From contig QEYB01000895.1 of NCBI GenBank assembly GCA_017562135.1, positions 496,001 to 560,000 of the forward strand: a DNA stretch of 64,000 nt, in the 5' to 3' direction. This stretch comes from Dipylidium caninum. Its lineage: Eukaryota; Platyhelminthes; Cestoda; Cyclophyllidea; Dipylidiidae. Positions 1 to 12,918 of the stretch are shown piece by piece. Both the position numbers and the translations under genes were made by a program. Each line of letters begins with the position of its first letter. Positions within the stretch are counted from its first letter, which is position 1. Under the pieces are notes generated by a model. That model worked only from the letters and a program-made list of their open reading frames with translations, did not search any database and was not told where the DNA came from.

Positions 1-431
1 AAAGTTTCACCAAACTCTCCGCTGTATATCTACTGTCTCTTTTTTATCTTTTATTTTAAAATAATACCCTAGGCAAATAAAAGCAAGTTCCTTGTGGCGA
101 GGTTTTGGTTGAGAAAGCTATTAATAGTTATTGTGAAGTGGAGAGCATTAAACTCGCATCGAAATCTCGTAGATGGTGGTGGCGTGGACAAGAACGATGA
201 TATCTTGCATTCCATACCATCTGTTATGCAAAAATGACAGAATTGGTTTGAAAAGAGATTATTTCTAACAAATTTATCAGTCTGTAGAATTCTAGAAAGG
301 ACATTTTCTAAGCGACGGAAAGAAAAGTTCTGTACTGACTGAGTGATATCAACCAAAGAAATGTACTTTCGCCTGGTTATCTATCACTGAGTCGTAGGTA
401 AATTAACTAACATCAGACTTTGTGGGTTTAG

Positions 432-574
432 GAGCTCAGCTTGTTGTTGGAACCGACAGAGGCTTTCACCTTTTGTGGCGTCCAAAAGGCCTCAATTCGT
501 CTAATGCCGAATTCATCGAAAGACATCGACATAACCCTACTTCCTCTCCGCTCAGGCTACGTCCAACTGCCCCA
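432..574 (+). CDS. Internal exon of an unidentified plus-strand gene (partial)
   Basis: A 143-nt open segment is bounded by a splice acceptor (AG at 430-431) and a good donor (gtgagt at 575-580). The reading frame starts with two bases that complete a codon and then reads AQLVVGTDRGFHLLWRPKG, followed by a polar stretch rich in Ser, Asn, Arg and Pro. The opening strand-like motif (LVVGTDRGFHLLW) resembles a blade of a beta-propeller protein, but I do not recognise the family. Neighbouring exons would lie to the left of the window or in the next few kilobases; none could be joined with confidence. It could be a chance open frame, although the paired splice sites argue against that. Confidence 0.35.
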
Positions 575-975
575 GTGAGTTTATACTTCTGCACTTTCCT
601 AAGCCTGCAACAGGTTACTGTAATTTTGAGTTGATTTTGCATTCCCATCAAAAGGTTGCTCTTTTACCACCTTCACTTTTAAATTGCCATGGCAGATAAT
701 CATTACTGGTTGTGTTCTTCAGTCTGCGCCCACAAACTATGTAATTTGCAATTGCACTATGCGGTAGATGGAGCCACTTCACCTAATCCATATGCTTATT
801 CCATTGTCTAATGTTTATTCGTGTTTTTTATGATAACAACAAGTCTATTACAAGCATTTTTGAAATTCCACTTAACGCGGTACTTTCAACTTAACACGAC
901 ACAAACATCATTTGTTCCATTGACAAGCGGAGGCCTAGCAGTGGAAGGTATTTCCGAGGTCATCTGATCACTTAC

Positions 976-1130
976 ATTTGCAGGGCACTCGTTTGGTTTT
1001 GAGGGCGACAGGGCTTTTGTTCGCGTTTTTTTGCGCTTTTTGAAAGGGAGTCCGCTGGAGGCGAGTCGCCTTCACTGTAACGAGCCCCCTCTCGCCCCAC
1101 ATGTTCCCTCGTGGCGAAGGTCCGCCACAT
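976..1130 (-). CDS. Possible first coding exon, unidentified
   Basis: On the minus strand an ATG at 1130-1128 opens a frame of about 51 codons that runs into a perfect donor (gtaagt, complement of 970-975). The predicted peptide begins MWRTFATREHVGREGARYSE and then becomes rich in Ser, Lys, Arg and Gln, as in a disordered region. No family is recognised and no downstream exon can be seen within the window. The ATG has no other support, so this may be a chance frame. Confidence 0.15.
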
Positions 1131-3417
1131 TTATGCATGGGATGATTTGGTGTGCAGGCGACTTGCCTCCTGATATTCCTCCTCCATGTACTACACATCA
1201 TTCATAAATTACTCTTAGCCGATCATTTGCTGCATTAGTTTTTTGGGTTGGTGACTGGTACTTTCCTTCGTTAGCCCCCCCCCTTTTTTTCCTCTTCCAA
1301 GTGCCCGTTTCGTGTATATAATTACTGGGAGAGGTTGGTGTAATGAGGAATTCTCAAGATGCCATTAATCTGTTTTCTTTTGCGCAGTTCATGGTTGCGT
1401 CCAGTGAGCTACACGCTCCATTGCGTGCCCTTTTGTTCCTTTTCACTACTTGGAGTCCCATTGTTAACGTTCTCCGCGTCACAGAGCTCGTTTGCTCTTA
1501 CTACTACAAACTTGTCAGTGAACAACAGGACTGCTAGGAATAAAATCGGGAGGTTAGGCGATTGCGGCTATCACTGCGCGAGGGCAACAAATGAAGAAGA
1601 AGAAGAAGTCTAATTGTTTGGTGTTTTTGCTTTTATTTTCACTTCCACTGCACCGTGCGAGCAGTTTAACCTAACCCCCTCCTCGTATCCCCTTGTTTCC
1701 TTGCATTTACGACCGATTCATGAGCCGATGGGCATTGACAGCGCATAAGGCTGTATATGCAAGAGATGTCTTCAATGCGTCCTTTCATGTGTGAATAGAA
1801 ACGATGTGCAGAAGATTTCTGTAGGTTCCGTCTGTGGTTGGGTTCCAAATCGGCAGTGGGCGGGGATGTATCGGCGGCAGAATCAGAAGTATCTCCACAA
1901 GGACCTATCTCTCAACAGCTCCCATCCCATATTTTTATAATGGTAAGGAACTCAGTTTACGCGTTAGGCGTAAACTGAATTCAAGTTCTAGCATATTATC
2001 GTTGGAGTTGCATGCTGCAAGTCACTTTTTTTTATTCGATTGTCGAGAGTGTTAACAACAATATTTATGCTCAAACAGCACCTGTTAGGCTTTTTAACGT
2101 GCAAACTGAGTATAGTATACCTCAACTCATGATACATTTCATTTCGGACACATAAATAGTGGTCGGACAAACAAGCCGACCAAGTGTGTGTCGGTGGGCA
2201 CTGCCGATACGGTAAATACACTGTTCTGAATTTTAGCCTCATCACAACCCAACGTTAGGGAAGACGTGAATCGCGGTTCTTCACCCACGAAACCTCATCC
2301 CCTTCTTTTACTACACTTTTTTTTCATTAAAGTAAGCAGTGAGTAATTGCATAAGTCTCGCCTTATTTTCTGACCGATTGTCATTGTGACGCTTCTGAGT
2401 AAGAGGGAATTGGATGCACTAATTTACAATGCCAAAAGTACTCCAGACACCGTCAATACACAAAAGTGAGAAGAAAGTTCGCAGTCCTCTCTGAAGCCCC
2501 TGAAGTACAAAATATTGCAAATAATACTTGGAGAGAGAGAGAGTCACGCAAGAGGATGAAGACACAATGTACTACGACAAATAAGTTAAGTGTATTTGAG
2601 AAAATAATAACGCCTTTCCTGTGTACTATATTTACACCGCGAAAAGAAAAAAAGAAATATAGAATATTATGTATATATACTGTTAATTTCCACTCTTGTT
2701 GGTATTTGAGGGGGTTGCGGTGTTGTTGCCAAGGCTCCACAGTGGTTGTACGCATATGTCGCAGGCGGGCGAGGCGTCCATGTGTCGTGTGCGCGGACAT
2801 AATCAGACGGGGCGGGAAGGGGAAGCCTCACACGCGCACCCTTCCGCAGTATCTGGCGTTGAAAGTAGAGGTACCCATACATGCCATAACCAAAATAACG
2901 GGTGTCAGGGAGATAAAGGAGATGGAGACGAGCAGAGGATGGAGGAGTAGAGAGAAGTAGGTAGAAAGTATGGCTGAGAGTAAAATGGCAAGATGGTCAA
3001 ATGCAAGAAACGTGGCAGAGAGGAGGTGGGCGGACAGACGGGCGGGGGGGAGGGAGGGAAGAGGAAAGAAGGTAGGTTGAAAGTCTGTGTGACCTGAGCA
3101 TATTGGCCCACTCAGTGGCGCAAATTATCTGTCGAAAACAAAAATAATGAATTTGGTATGTCCTTGTCTTAAAGTCGGTGGTGGCGGTGTGAAAAGGATC
3201 ATGGGATGGGTGGAAAAGGGGAAGGGGGGTAGGACAGAGGGCGGAGAGGAGGAATGGAGCAATCAAAATAAGCTGTACCGATGGAGATCAGATCAATGAG
3301 TGTATGTGTGTGCATGTGTAAGTGTATGTAGGCCAAGAAGTTATAAATATAACACTCATCAATCACTAAAATGAGATGGCGACTATGGTAGGTAGGAAGT
3401 AGTGTTTATGTGTACGT

Positions 3418-3515
3418 GTAATATATATATATATATACATATAATATATATATACATACAACAGCATATGCATGAATATATAGATGAAGGAGTGTGTGTA
3501 TGTGTGTGTGTGTGC
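3418..3515. repeat. (TA)n and (TG)n microsatellites
   Basis: Runs of alternating TA at about 3420-3456 are followed by a TG-rich run at about 3492-3513. They lie outside any exon I can support. Confidence 0.85.
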
Positions 3516-3928
3516 TCTAGGGGATGAAAATATTTTGTAGGAAACTCTATTCTGTGCACGTTCAGGAAGGGATGAGGCCGATGCACTATGCGACCCACGA
3601 GGGCAGGTAAGGCACTCAAGGTTAGGTGTTTGCAGTTGTGAAAAGTTGAGGGCTAAGGGGAGGGGAAATTATGCGAACATTGTCGGCTGCGGCCTTTCCG
3701 TCTCAGCGGTTTTGACACTCGACCTTAGGAGAAGGGAAAAAGACAAAAAGCACAAGTGTAACTGATCACGTCAAAATTGCCAGGTCGCTCGTCGAAATGC
3801 AGGTGGAGGAGAGGGGGGAGGAGAGACATAGTTAATTTGCTAGCCCCAACCGACGGTTGAAACTAAAACAATGGCATTCGTGGGGCACTTCAGGAGAAAG
3901 TAGAGGAAATAGCGGATGCATTACTCAC

Positions 3929-6900
3929 TTGCACGGGATCCCCGCAGTCGGCGCCACCGGCAGAGGCCATTTGCATGATGGAGAGGTCAAACTTGGGGAC
4001 GCTGCCACTGCTGCTATTGTTATTGCTGTTGGTTGAGTCGAAAAAGCCGTCCGTGGTGTCCTCGGCGGCGTTCGCAACGCCTCCTACCACCATTTGACCA
4101 CCGCTGATCATTTCGCCACCGCCACCAGTGTAGCAGACCTCTCCACCCTCCTCTAGCTTGCACACGGGAGCTGAACACAGCGGTGCAAATCAAGCGCAGT
4201 ACAAAATTAGGTTTTTAGCCATTATTTTAGGGAGTAACACACAATAATGAAACAGTTGAGCCTATCAACGTCTGTGCATGGTGAACTATTCCATGAAGTA
4301 ATTTCTAACACTGCGGTATGCACTAGCAAGCTCCTTCTATGCCTATACATGCGCAGGATTGAATTACACTGCTTTTTAATCGAGACTTCAATGAAAATGA
4401 CCTTTCCGAATGGGATTAAACTCACGGCCCATGAAAATTGCGTTAGGGAGGTAGGGACTGCCGACGGCGCCAGCGGGATCGGCGCTGGCGATCATCGGCC
4501 TCCCCACAAAGGCGACCTGCATATTCTCCATCAGAGGCATCTCAGACGACTCCATTTTGCCCTCTTGCGAGGTCTCCCCACCGTTGTTCATGGTGGCGAC
4601 AGCGGCGGCTCGGGCCAGATTGGTGGTCATGGCTGTGCGCCAGGCATCCAGGACGGCCTCATATGCCGCGCTTTCGGGGGCTCGCGCGCCCTCCTCCAGC
4701 AAACTAGATGTGCCCGGAGCGCCCCCACCAAGCGCCTTCCCCGTGGTGATTTCCATCTCCTTTGTGACGATCTCGAGTGACTTTTGCCAAAATATAAAAG
4801 GTCAAAAAAGCTATAAACAGTCAGAAAAAGGCATTCTGTAGTCGCTGAGATATCCAGCCATCAAAAAACGTCTATTTAAACGCGACTGAAAGCACGGCGC
4901 ATAATATAGCATGTGATAAATAATGTCTTTACATCGACTATCGCAATTACAACAATGACGGGGTGAAAAACTCACATCAAGTAAAGCTTTCCAGAGGTTA
5001 ACTATGGAGTTGATCAGACTGACAATGTAGTAAATGTAAAAGACGAGATAGAATGCTGAATTGGAATGAGTTCCAGTCTAAAGTACCTGGATGTGACTGA
5101 GAAGGAGAGGAATGAGTTGCCGCGCGATGGCAGTCTCTCGTCGCAGACTAGTCGAGTGGGCGACGGCTTGCTTCAGTTCGAGAATGTAATTGACAGACAG
5201 TCGGAGAACGGTTCCCTTGTTCCTTCGACCGTCACTTGAAAAGTCAAAGAGCGGTGTCACAATTGCACGAACTTCGAGGGCGACAGGGAGCGTGGCAGTG
5301 AGCAGAACGAATGTGAAGTTTGATCGAAGCGCAGAAGAGAGTGGTTGAGGCAAAAATAAACTTATTTCAATCAAAAGGCCACGCGTAAAAGTGCACGGGA
5401 GCAAAAGGGCATGAAATGATTGAGTGCAATCGAAAAATAATAGCACAATTATCCGATAGTGACCTCCGCTCGCCGCATTTCAATCGAATATGTCATAGGA
5501 ACAATGCCAAAGAACGTCGACCATTGTGGTAGACTCGCAAATTTTTTTGGCCTTTGGCAAAAAGAGGGAATAAACAATTGAAACGAGGACACTGCTGAGA
5601 GAGGAGGCTAAATTCAAAATGAGCGAATTAACAAGGTCAATTTAGAGAATTGTGCCCCAGACCCACAAAAGTAACTGATATTGCTCCACACTCAAACGCG
5701 CTGTACAAAATCAACTCCGCGCTTCGGGTTAACATTCGTGGAGGAGAGATGATGATTACATTAACGTTTTCTCAGTGCACAGGAGATAAGATTTTTCAAC
5801 ATTTCCTAGTCATGGTAGAGTGGGCAGAAGTTGATTCCAACTGTAGTCCAAAACATTAAACGTTATGCGAATCAATGGAACATTTGCATTAAAGGAAAAT
5901 CCCGCCAACCTTCCGATCTCCGCGTGTGGGTGGTGTGTGTACGTTCCACAACCAAAAGTACACTGTTCATTAGGATGTGACCTTCTAATTTAAAAAAGAA
6001 AAATATTAACCAAACACCCTGCCGGTAAATAGGTCGTCCAACGAATCAAGTGGAGTAGAGTTAGGCAGAGGGTAACAGGGAAAAAATTTTAAGGCCTGTA
6101 GAATGTACTTGGGTGTAGGCGAAACGCTCCTCGGAAACGGAAGTGATATCGTAAGATAATTCCTTGTAAGCAAACACCGGTACATGATGTAGCGCCTTAC
6201 TAGCTTTTGATTTCGATTAGAAGTAACTTCTGAGGATCGGCCGTTTTAGTAAAAAAGAATTACACCGGCAGAAAATGTCAGCAACAAAGGAGAGGAACCG
6301 ATAACACAAGGAGGGATGCCCAATTGATAAAAAAAAATCTAGCGCAGAGGGGATGGTGAGATTCATTAAAAACGTACAACACATTCCGTTTTCGCGTCCA
6401 CAGAAGGTAAATAAAAGTTCTCAAATCAAAATGCGGGTGCGCATCGACAAGTGGGGATGAGCCCACCCGCCGGGCCTGCCACGTCGGCTGCGGTCAGCGA
6501 GCTCAGCCACGCCGGTTCGCTGAGGCCATCGCAAAGAGGCCCCAGTCGAGGCAATGCAAAGGAAGCAAACTCTCAAATGACATCACCTCGCCGAGAGCGA
6601 ATATCCACGGCATGAGTGTTCAGGCCAGATTCAGTGAGGAGCCCCTCGATTCAAGAGGAGTGGTTGGTGGAGGGCAGTTCACCCGCCCACCGAAGGGGCG
6701 CTCGAGGCTGCCAACCGGGGTGTGAGCAAATAACGCGTGGAACGGTGAGGTGGAAGGATGTCACACGCAATGGTCACTTTCAGGTTGGAGTGAGGCCATG
6801 TCCTCGTCTCGGGAATAACAAACCGTGTGTGGTGAGAACTGATTGCAAACAAGCAAGGCATTATACCAAATGATTTCGCACGAAATTTTCACTAAGAAAG

Positions 6901-9900
6901 AAACTGTTCAAAAGTTGTCCAGCCTTTGCCAACACTTACGAAGAAGTGACCCTTAAATGAGTACGGTGGGAAATTAGGGCCTTTTTCGCTTGTCACAGTT
7001 GGAAAAAAAGGTGATTAATTCAAAGAGGAGAATAAAAAAATAATGGCAAAAGGCATTTGTCATCAGGCAACCCAAATGGTAAAAGATAAGGCGTATGTAA
7101 CACACAGACGGTTGACTTAATCACTTAAATGCGACGCCCCGAGGTGAACCAAGGCGTGAAACAAAGATAGAATAAACTGAAAGAGCATAAAGAGCCAGTT
7201 CCTCGGGTTAGGGTGGTAATTATATCACCTGTGCCTAAATCACCAATGACATTGAGGTTTGGAGGCGAAAAATGTGCGTAAGTAGTGGAGTAATACAAGT
7301 CGATAACGATAAAACAATCACAGACGATAGTGATAAAGCGGGCTATCTTTTCCGTGGATTACTTGTGACTTATCGTTGCATAGTTCAGATTTTACAACAC
7401 CTACATCGTTGCCATAGGCCGGGGGAGCTCACAAAAGTGTTTAGACGTCTTTATAAAACGCAGACAATTTGCTTAACAAATGTCCAGAAAACAGAGAAGC
7501 AGAGTGTCGAAAGAGGGTAATTTCAACTGGCGAAAACGCTGGACTTCGGTGTAAAAAAAACCATCTAAGCATAATTACTGAATAATTACCAATTTCGTAA
7601 ATTTCATGTTAATAATTTTCATGAAATAAAGGCAAAAAAGGGGAAATTAAACAAACGGTGAAAGAATAATACTGAAAGTTTCACAGAGAGAGGAGGAACG
7701 ATGATAAATAAACGAGGAGGTAAATGAAGTTGCTATTTCATTTTCGGCATACCGAGACAACAAGTAATTTTACAATGGGACCAGAGTACGGAGTGTAGGG
7801 GGATTTTGCAACGCCACTGAGTTTGTCAGTGTAACCCGAGACCATTTAAGCATGGGGGCTAAACAGAGTGAAAAAGCGTTACACCACAGTACTGAGTTGT
7901 GGGGTTTGAATCGCCAAAATGTTGACCTTGTGCGATTAATAAAAGTGTATGGAGTGAGTCGATCACGTTCAAATAATTAAATAGAAATAATCTTTATTTA
8001 GCATCCACGTAAGGGACTGTCCGACTACGAAGTCTGCCCAAAGTTTGCCTTCGTTGGAGACAAAGGCTCCATCGCCTGGATTAGTTGATGAGGTGTGAAA
8101 TTGCGGGTCGCAAACAAAGGATTTACAACTGTATTCACATAATGGAATCAAGTTTAGGACATTAAGTGCATGTCAACGTTGAGGTTTGCGCAAACGGAAC
8201 ACTAGGATGATGTAGGTAAAAAAAAGTGTAGCCTCGAAAAAAGGCACATCGGAGCAAAGTGCTACTGCAGTTTCAGAAGGCGGGAAAAAAAGGAGCAGTT
8301 TCGAGGGGTCCACATGAAGTAGGCATAATCACAATAATTGGCAATGACATCAGGCCTGGATGCGGAGGGGCTCTGGATGTGGGGTGTACTGAGCCAATTG
8401 AAAGACAAACCGGAAGTACTTCTGACGAAAAGTACGCGCGAACTCGTGCACTCATACTCAAGACCAGGTGGCGGTGGCGGTTGCGGCGGCGGCGGCGGCG
8501 GCGGCAGCGGTGGGTGGTAGGTGGTGGCAGCGGTGAATGCGGTAGTTAGTAGTTTTGGACGATGAAAAGAGTTCGCGACACAAAAGTGCGTGTCGATACA
8601 CACGCACCGCGGGTCCTAACACACTCACTTCAGCGTGAATTTATTTCTAAAGCCCCAAACTTCAAGGCCAGACACACATGCGAAATGGAAACAACAAGGG
8701 AGGATGGAAGGAAGGAGGAGAGGAAGGGAGGAAGAGCATAATGGGCATTTACTTACACGTCTCGGTACATATCGGCTGGTAGTAATCCGCTCAGACGAGT
8801 GATTTGGGAATTTATGTAATCGCGTCGTCGCCGTTCAACTAAACAGGAAAAAACGAAGAAGTTGCCTTTAATACAAATTCGTTTAGTTTACGGGCTTAAG
8901 AAGCAAAAATTTATCTAAAGAGATTAAATGAGAGGAGTGAAAGAGGAAATGGACGGGGACGGGGGGAAGGCAGAGGAACTGACAAGCTGCCTGGACACGC
9001 TGATCAGCATTACAGTCAAGGTTAGGGCATCTCACCGGGGTGTTGAGTGTTTACTCCTCAGTTAATTGAGGCGCCAAAAAGACAAAATACGACATTTCAC
9101 ACTGGGCATAGGGATCAAGTCGAAATAACGCAGACAAGGATGCCAAGTGTGAGGAGAGAGTGGGAAGAAGCATCTCAGGGGGAAAGCCACGCTACATCCT
9201 AATGTTTTTGTTGACACAGGAATTCAGTCATCCCAAAAGGAGGAAGTATCGTATGTTTGGCCCACGTTTGTAGTCGGATACGCAAATAACTGCGAACTTT
9301 AGACCTGTTTTTTTTCTATTCAGCCAAGATGTTGACGCGCTCGACAAGAATATATTTATATACGTATTGTTGATTTTTAACTCCCATTCTCCACTATTGT
9401 CAAACAAGAATACCAAGGGCGAATGTGAATTTAGCTTTAATCTTAACGAGTGCTGAAAAGCAGCAGTGCAAAGAAGAAAGATGACGAAGAGTTGACAGAG
9501 TCGTTTATAGCGGTTACATAAAATTATTTAACTCCACACACATTTTTAGGTATATAGTTCAGTGAAGTTATGTTATTCAACCAACTACTTAATGCCCCAA
9601 ATAAAAGTAAAGTGATTAAGTAGATCGGGCCGAAAGAGAAAGTGGAGGAGGTTAAAACCTCTGGAAATCTACTTTACAATTGGATGTAATTTAACGAGAG
9701 TTTCTAACAATCCATTGCATCCGATGAGGTTTAAGTGAGTTTAAATACAACGCACTGGCAAAATAAGGCGTTTTAAACGAAGTCCATAAACATTGTTGTC
9801 TTATGTTGGTGTAAAAAGGAAACCAATAGCGCAACAGATAAACATCGATGTGGGCTATGTGGAAACCCATTTAGCTACTCCACAAAATTTGTGCATATCA

Positions 9901-12900
9901 CTTGCCCAAGGGTACATAAGTGTTGACCAAAAAACAGTGTGAAAAGATTATCAATTGGTGAAAGGGAAAAAGCGCTTTGGAAAAAATAATCACCATGGTT
10001 TAGAGTACGTGCTCATACCCGCGCCATTATTAGACCTGAAGAATAAGGTCTTATGGAGGTAAAAGAGGAAACATCAGGTGTAAGAGTATAAACCCACTGG
10101 AAAGGGGAATGTACATGGTGGTGGTGGAGGTGGTTTGAGAGAACCAACAACCACTGACAATACTGGCACCCAAAATCCCATCCTTTTGATAAACTAAGTG
10201 CCTCATAAACCCTTGTATAGGAGGCTGATGAGGCACAACATGACATTCGTACTCGGCGGAATAGCATATAATTTTTCCGACCACCTGGGAATAGATGCCT
10301 CCCGACCCTACTGCACATCTAACTCCTGTTCTTTTTGCGACTGAACCAACACATGAGAACAAAATACATCAAGAGTTTTTTGTCCTCCATTGGAGTCACC
10401 GCGTCGAATACAAAGTGCTAAGTAGTACCATCTTCTTCTCCTTTCTTCAATGCATGAAAATTTCAAAGTTTACAATAATTCGATTACAGTAGCATGGGGA
10501 TACTCAGTCATAAATCGAGGGAAGTAAACATCTCGTGAATGAAGATAACGACGACTCCACAAGATATATACGTGAACTATTTCGTACGCTTCTACAAATG
10601 CAACATTAACATATGGACTAAACTGGCCAGACAGCGATATGAAGGAACTGGTTAAAAATAAAATTTATATTCCGCCACGTCGAATTAGTCAATAGAGACA
10701 ATGTAAACGTTGAGCGAAGGATTAAGGAAAGTAGTATTATCTAGAAATTAGTCTATTTGCATTTTGGGGGAAGTTTTTCTAAACATAATACTTTCGCAGA
10801 TGAAAAAATACCCACCAAATAATTGTTAAAGTTGTGACATCATCTGCAAATTTAAAAACACTAAAGAATGCATCAAATGGACAAAAATAATCCAACAAAA
10901 TTTCCATTATTGACAGCTTAAAAGGTCGCAAAAACGTACACGGACACAGGGAAGAAAAGTGCCGTATTAATCAAGTTTTGATGGGAAAATATGGAGGAAA
11001 ACATCGTCACCTACAAATCAGTAGTACATACGAAATCCTAAAGTGTCCTACCAATTAATAGTCATTGGTGCCTCTAACACAAAAAGCAATTTTTAGGAAA
11101 ATTAATGAGCATCGGGAAGGACTCGTAAGGCGAAGTAAATCACAATAAAAGAAACGAGAGAGAATGTATTTGAAAGGGCAAAGACTTGGGGTTAAATTGT
11201 GCTTTCGCCACGTGGGGAAAATCAAGCCTAATACGTTGTGCATAACTGAGAAATATGAAGAATTTACGGAGGCGTTGTTGTGAAGGTCGATGAGTAAGAA
11301 ATATATGAATGAAGTTTAATACGGAAATGCGGCACTCATGGAAAAGGCGTTGGTGTGCACGGGTTTACCCACCGTCGATGAGTAAATCCACAGGCGCCGC
11401 TCACATCGCGCAATGCCAGTGGATCCAAAACACGATTGCAATTTACCGCGTAACCCCAACGGAGAATAAACAAAAATACCATTTTCGGGGAAATGGAATT
11501 GGAAAAAAACATCAGGCTACCGATATTTGACCTTTCTGCTGTGACTTTAGATCAGGCATGGGAAGAAATCGGCAAAAGTACCCACTCACTCGTCGAAATA
11601 AAATAATAACCCTCTTTTTATAAATGACAGCAAAAAAATTCCATTTAACTCAAATGCAGCAAAATACATTAAAAGCCAAAATGACATAACAGTTATCAAC
11701 GGCGGAATAATACTACCAAATAACGCATAAAAGATTATCAAATAAAAACAGTCGCTGTATAATTCCCACGGTTTGCTTTTATTTTTTCCCCATTTGCGTC
11801 GAATGTACTTTAGCAAAGTATTGCACCACTCAATTAAAGAACAGCGCCACTTGAAGGGGTTAAAATCCAACCTCTTAAAAGTACATGAGGTAACCAGTAG
11901 AGGACCATGCAGCTCAAAAGGCGATTTTTGACCTCTTTATTAATAAAAGAGGCTTAAATACCTTTGACGTTTTTTGGGATATTATTCAAGAATACACCAA
12001 ATTAAATCAATAAATTACATAAAAGGACGAACATACAGGACGCAAATAATGACAAGTAACCAGAAAAAATCTTATAAATTGACTACAGTAAATACAGTTT
12101 GAAGAAGCTGACTATTACAAATTATATAACCGCTTAACTAATAATGAATGCAATATGGCACGAAAAAAAACAACACTAACGACGGGGAAGTAAGATAATT
12201 GTAACCATCAAGACTTTGGGAAAAGAGTTTCGAAGAACATACTGCGATTGTGGCTCTCCTTTTTAGATCTTGATTTGAAAGCTCCAGGTTTATTGTCTGC
12301 GTCAATAACGGCGCGTTTACAGCTTCCGCCACCTCCACTACCCTGAGTAGTGACCGAGCTGGGCGAGTAGGCGGGGGAGAGCAAACTGGCATGAGGTGAG
12401 GAGGCCAGACCAACCATATGCGGTGCTGAGTAGGCCACATCCATATTTCCGCCTGTGGGACACTGTAAATCCGGCAGTTTGCTAGTTAGACCACCAATAA
12501 AGCGCTGCAAAGACGGCGCTCCCCCAGCCGAGTTTACATAGGGCAGGTGAGGCTGTGTCACCTGTCGACCTGCGTAGAGATCGGTATCGGAGATCAACGA
12601 AGCGTAAGTTGACTGCACCGAATGATGAGAACTGAAAGTCGAAGGTGCGGTGAAGGGTGAGGCTGCGCTAGAAGCGGTGGGAGAGAAGTAGTTAGGGAAG
12701 TCGGTGCCTCCAGCCGTATCCACAGTGACAAGCGGGGTGAATGAAGAGCCAGTGGTGTCGTGAAATCGACTGCCGCTATTATTGCCGCCGTAAGATGGAG
12801 GACGTTGTTGGCTCATGGACATGAGTTCGGAGGAGGTGGCAGCACTGGTGGCGGTAGTTGGCACAAGGGAATAGGTGGTGCTTTTCAACTCGTTGTTATG

Positions 12901-12918
12901 GGTGGCCGTTGGATTCAT
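3929..12918 (-). CDS. MiT/TFE-family bHLH-leucine-zipper transcription factor (MITF/TFEB-like), 3' end missing
   Basis: Five exons join in phase: 12918-12243, 8838-8757, 5234-5087, 4780-4426 and 4170-3929. The ATG at 12918 is preceded in frame by a TGA, which supports it as the start. Exon 1 encodes about 225 residues rich in Ser and Thr, ending in a basic stretch (KSRSKKESHNR). Exon 2 gives the rest of the basic region and helix 1 (IERRRRDYINSQITRLSGLLP). Exon 3 gives helix 2 (RRNKGTVLRLSVNYILELKQ) and a zipper ending LLLSHIQ. The match to vertebrate MITF (HNLIERRRR, RWNKGTILKASVDYIRKLQ, LLLRIQELE) is much closer than to USF or MAX. These factors bind E-box or CLEAR-type DNA as dimers in the nucleus and control lysosome and autophagy genes. 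The C-terminal exons are low in complexity (Gly, Ala, Ser, Asn). A donor follows the last exon, so at least one more exon exists. The introns reach about 3.5 kb. Confidence 0.87.
8466..8526. repeat. GGC/GGT-rich low-complexity tract
   Basis: An imperfect run of (GGC)n and GGT triplets lies inside the intron between MiT/TFE exons 2 and 3. Long open frames over it on both strands come from its triplet composition and are not genes. Confidence 0.8.

Larger units (their letters stand above)
575..3928. other. Mostly non-coding stretch
   Basis: No exon in this stretch could be tied to a known family. It holds a polypyrimidine region, a G-rich purine segment (about 2930-3260) and microsatellites (about 3418-3515). 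The last exon or exons of the minus-strand MiT/TFE gene should lie here or beyond the left edge, because the exon ending at 3929 is followed by a donor site. One short minus-strand open segment with a start codon (1130) and a donor (about 975) is listed separately. Confidence 0.5.

Noticed and set aside
6460..6860. Relatively GC-rich patch with open frames in a MiT/TFE intron
   Set aside because: The flanking MiT/TFE exons join in phase without it, and no conserved motif is visible.
8259..8603. Poly-Gly and poly-Pro frames on both strands
   Set aside because: They are translations of a GGC repeat within a MiT/TFE intron.
5087..8838. Assignment of the bHLH protein to USF
   Set aside because: The basic region is similar, but helix 2 (RNKGTVLRLSVNYILELK) and the zipper end (LLLSHIQ) fit the MiT/TFE family much better than USF.
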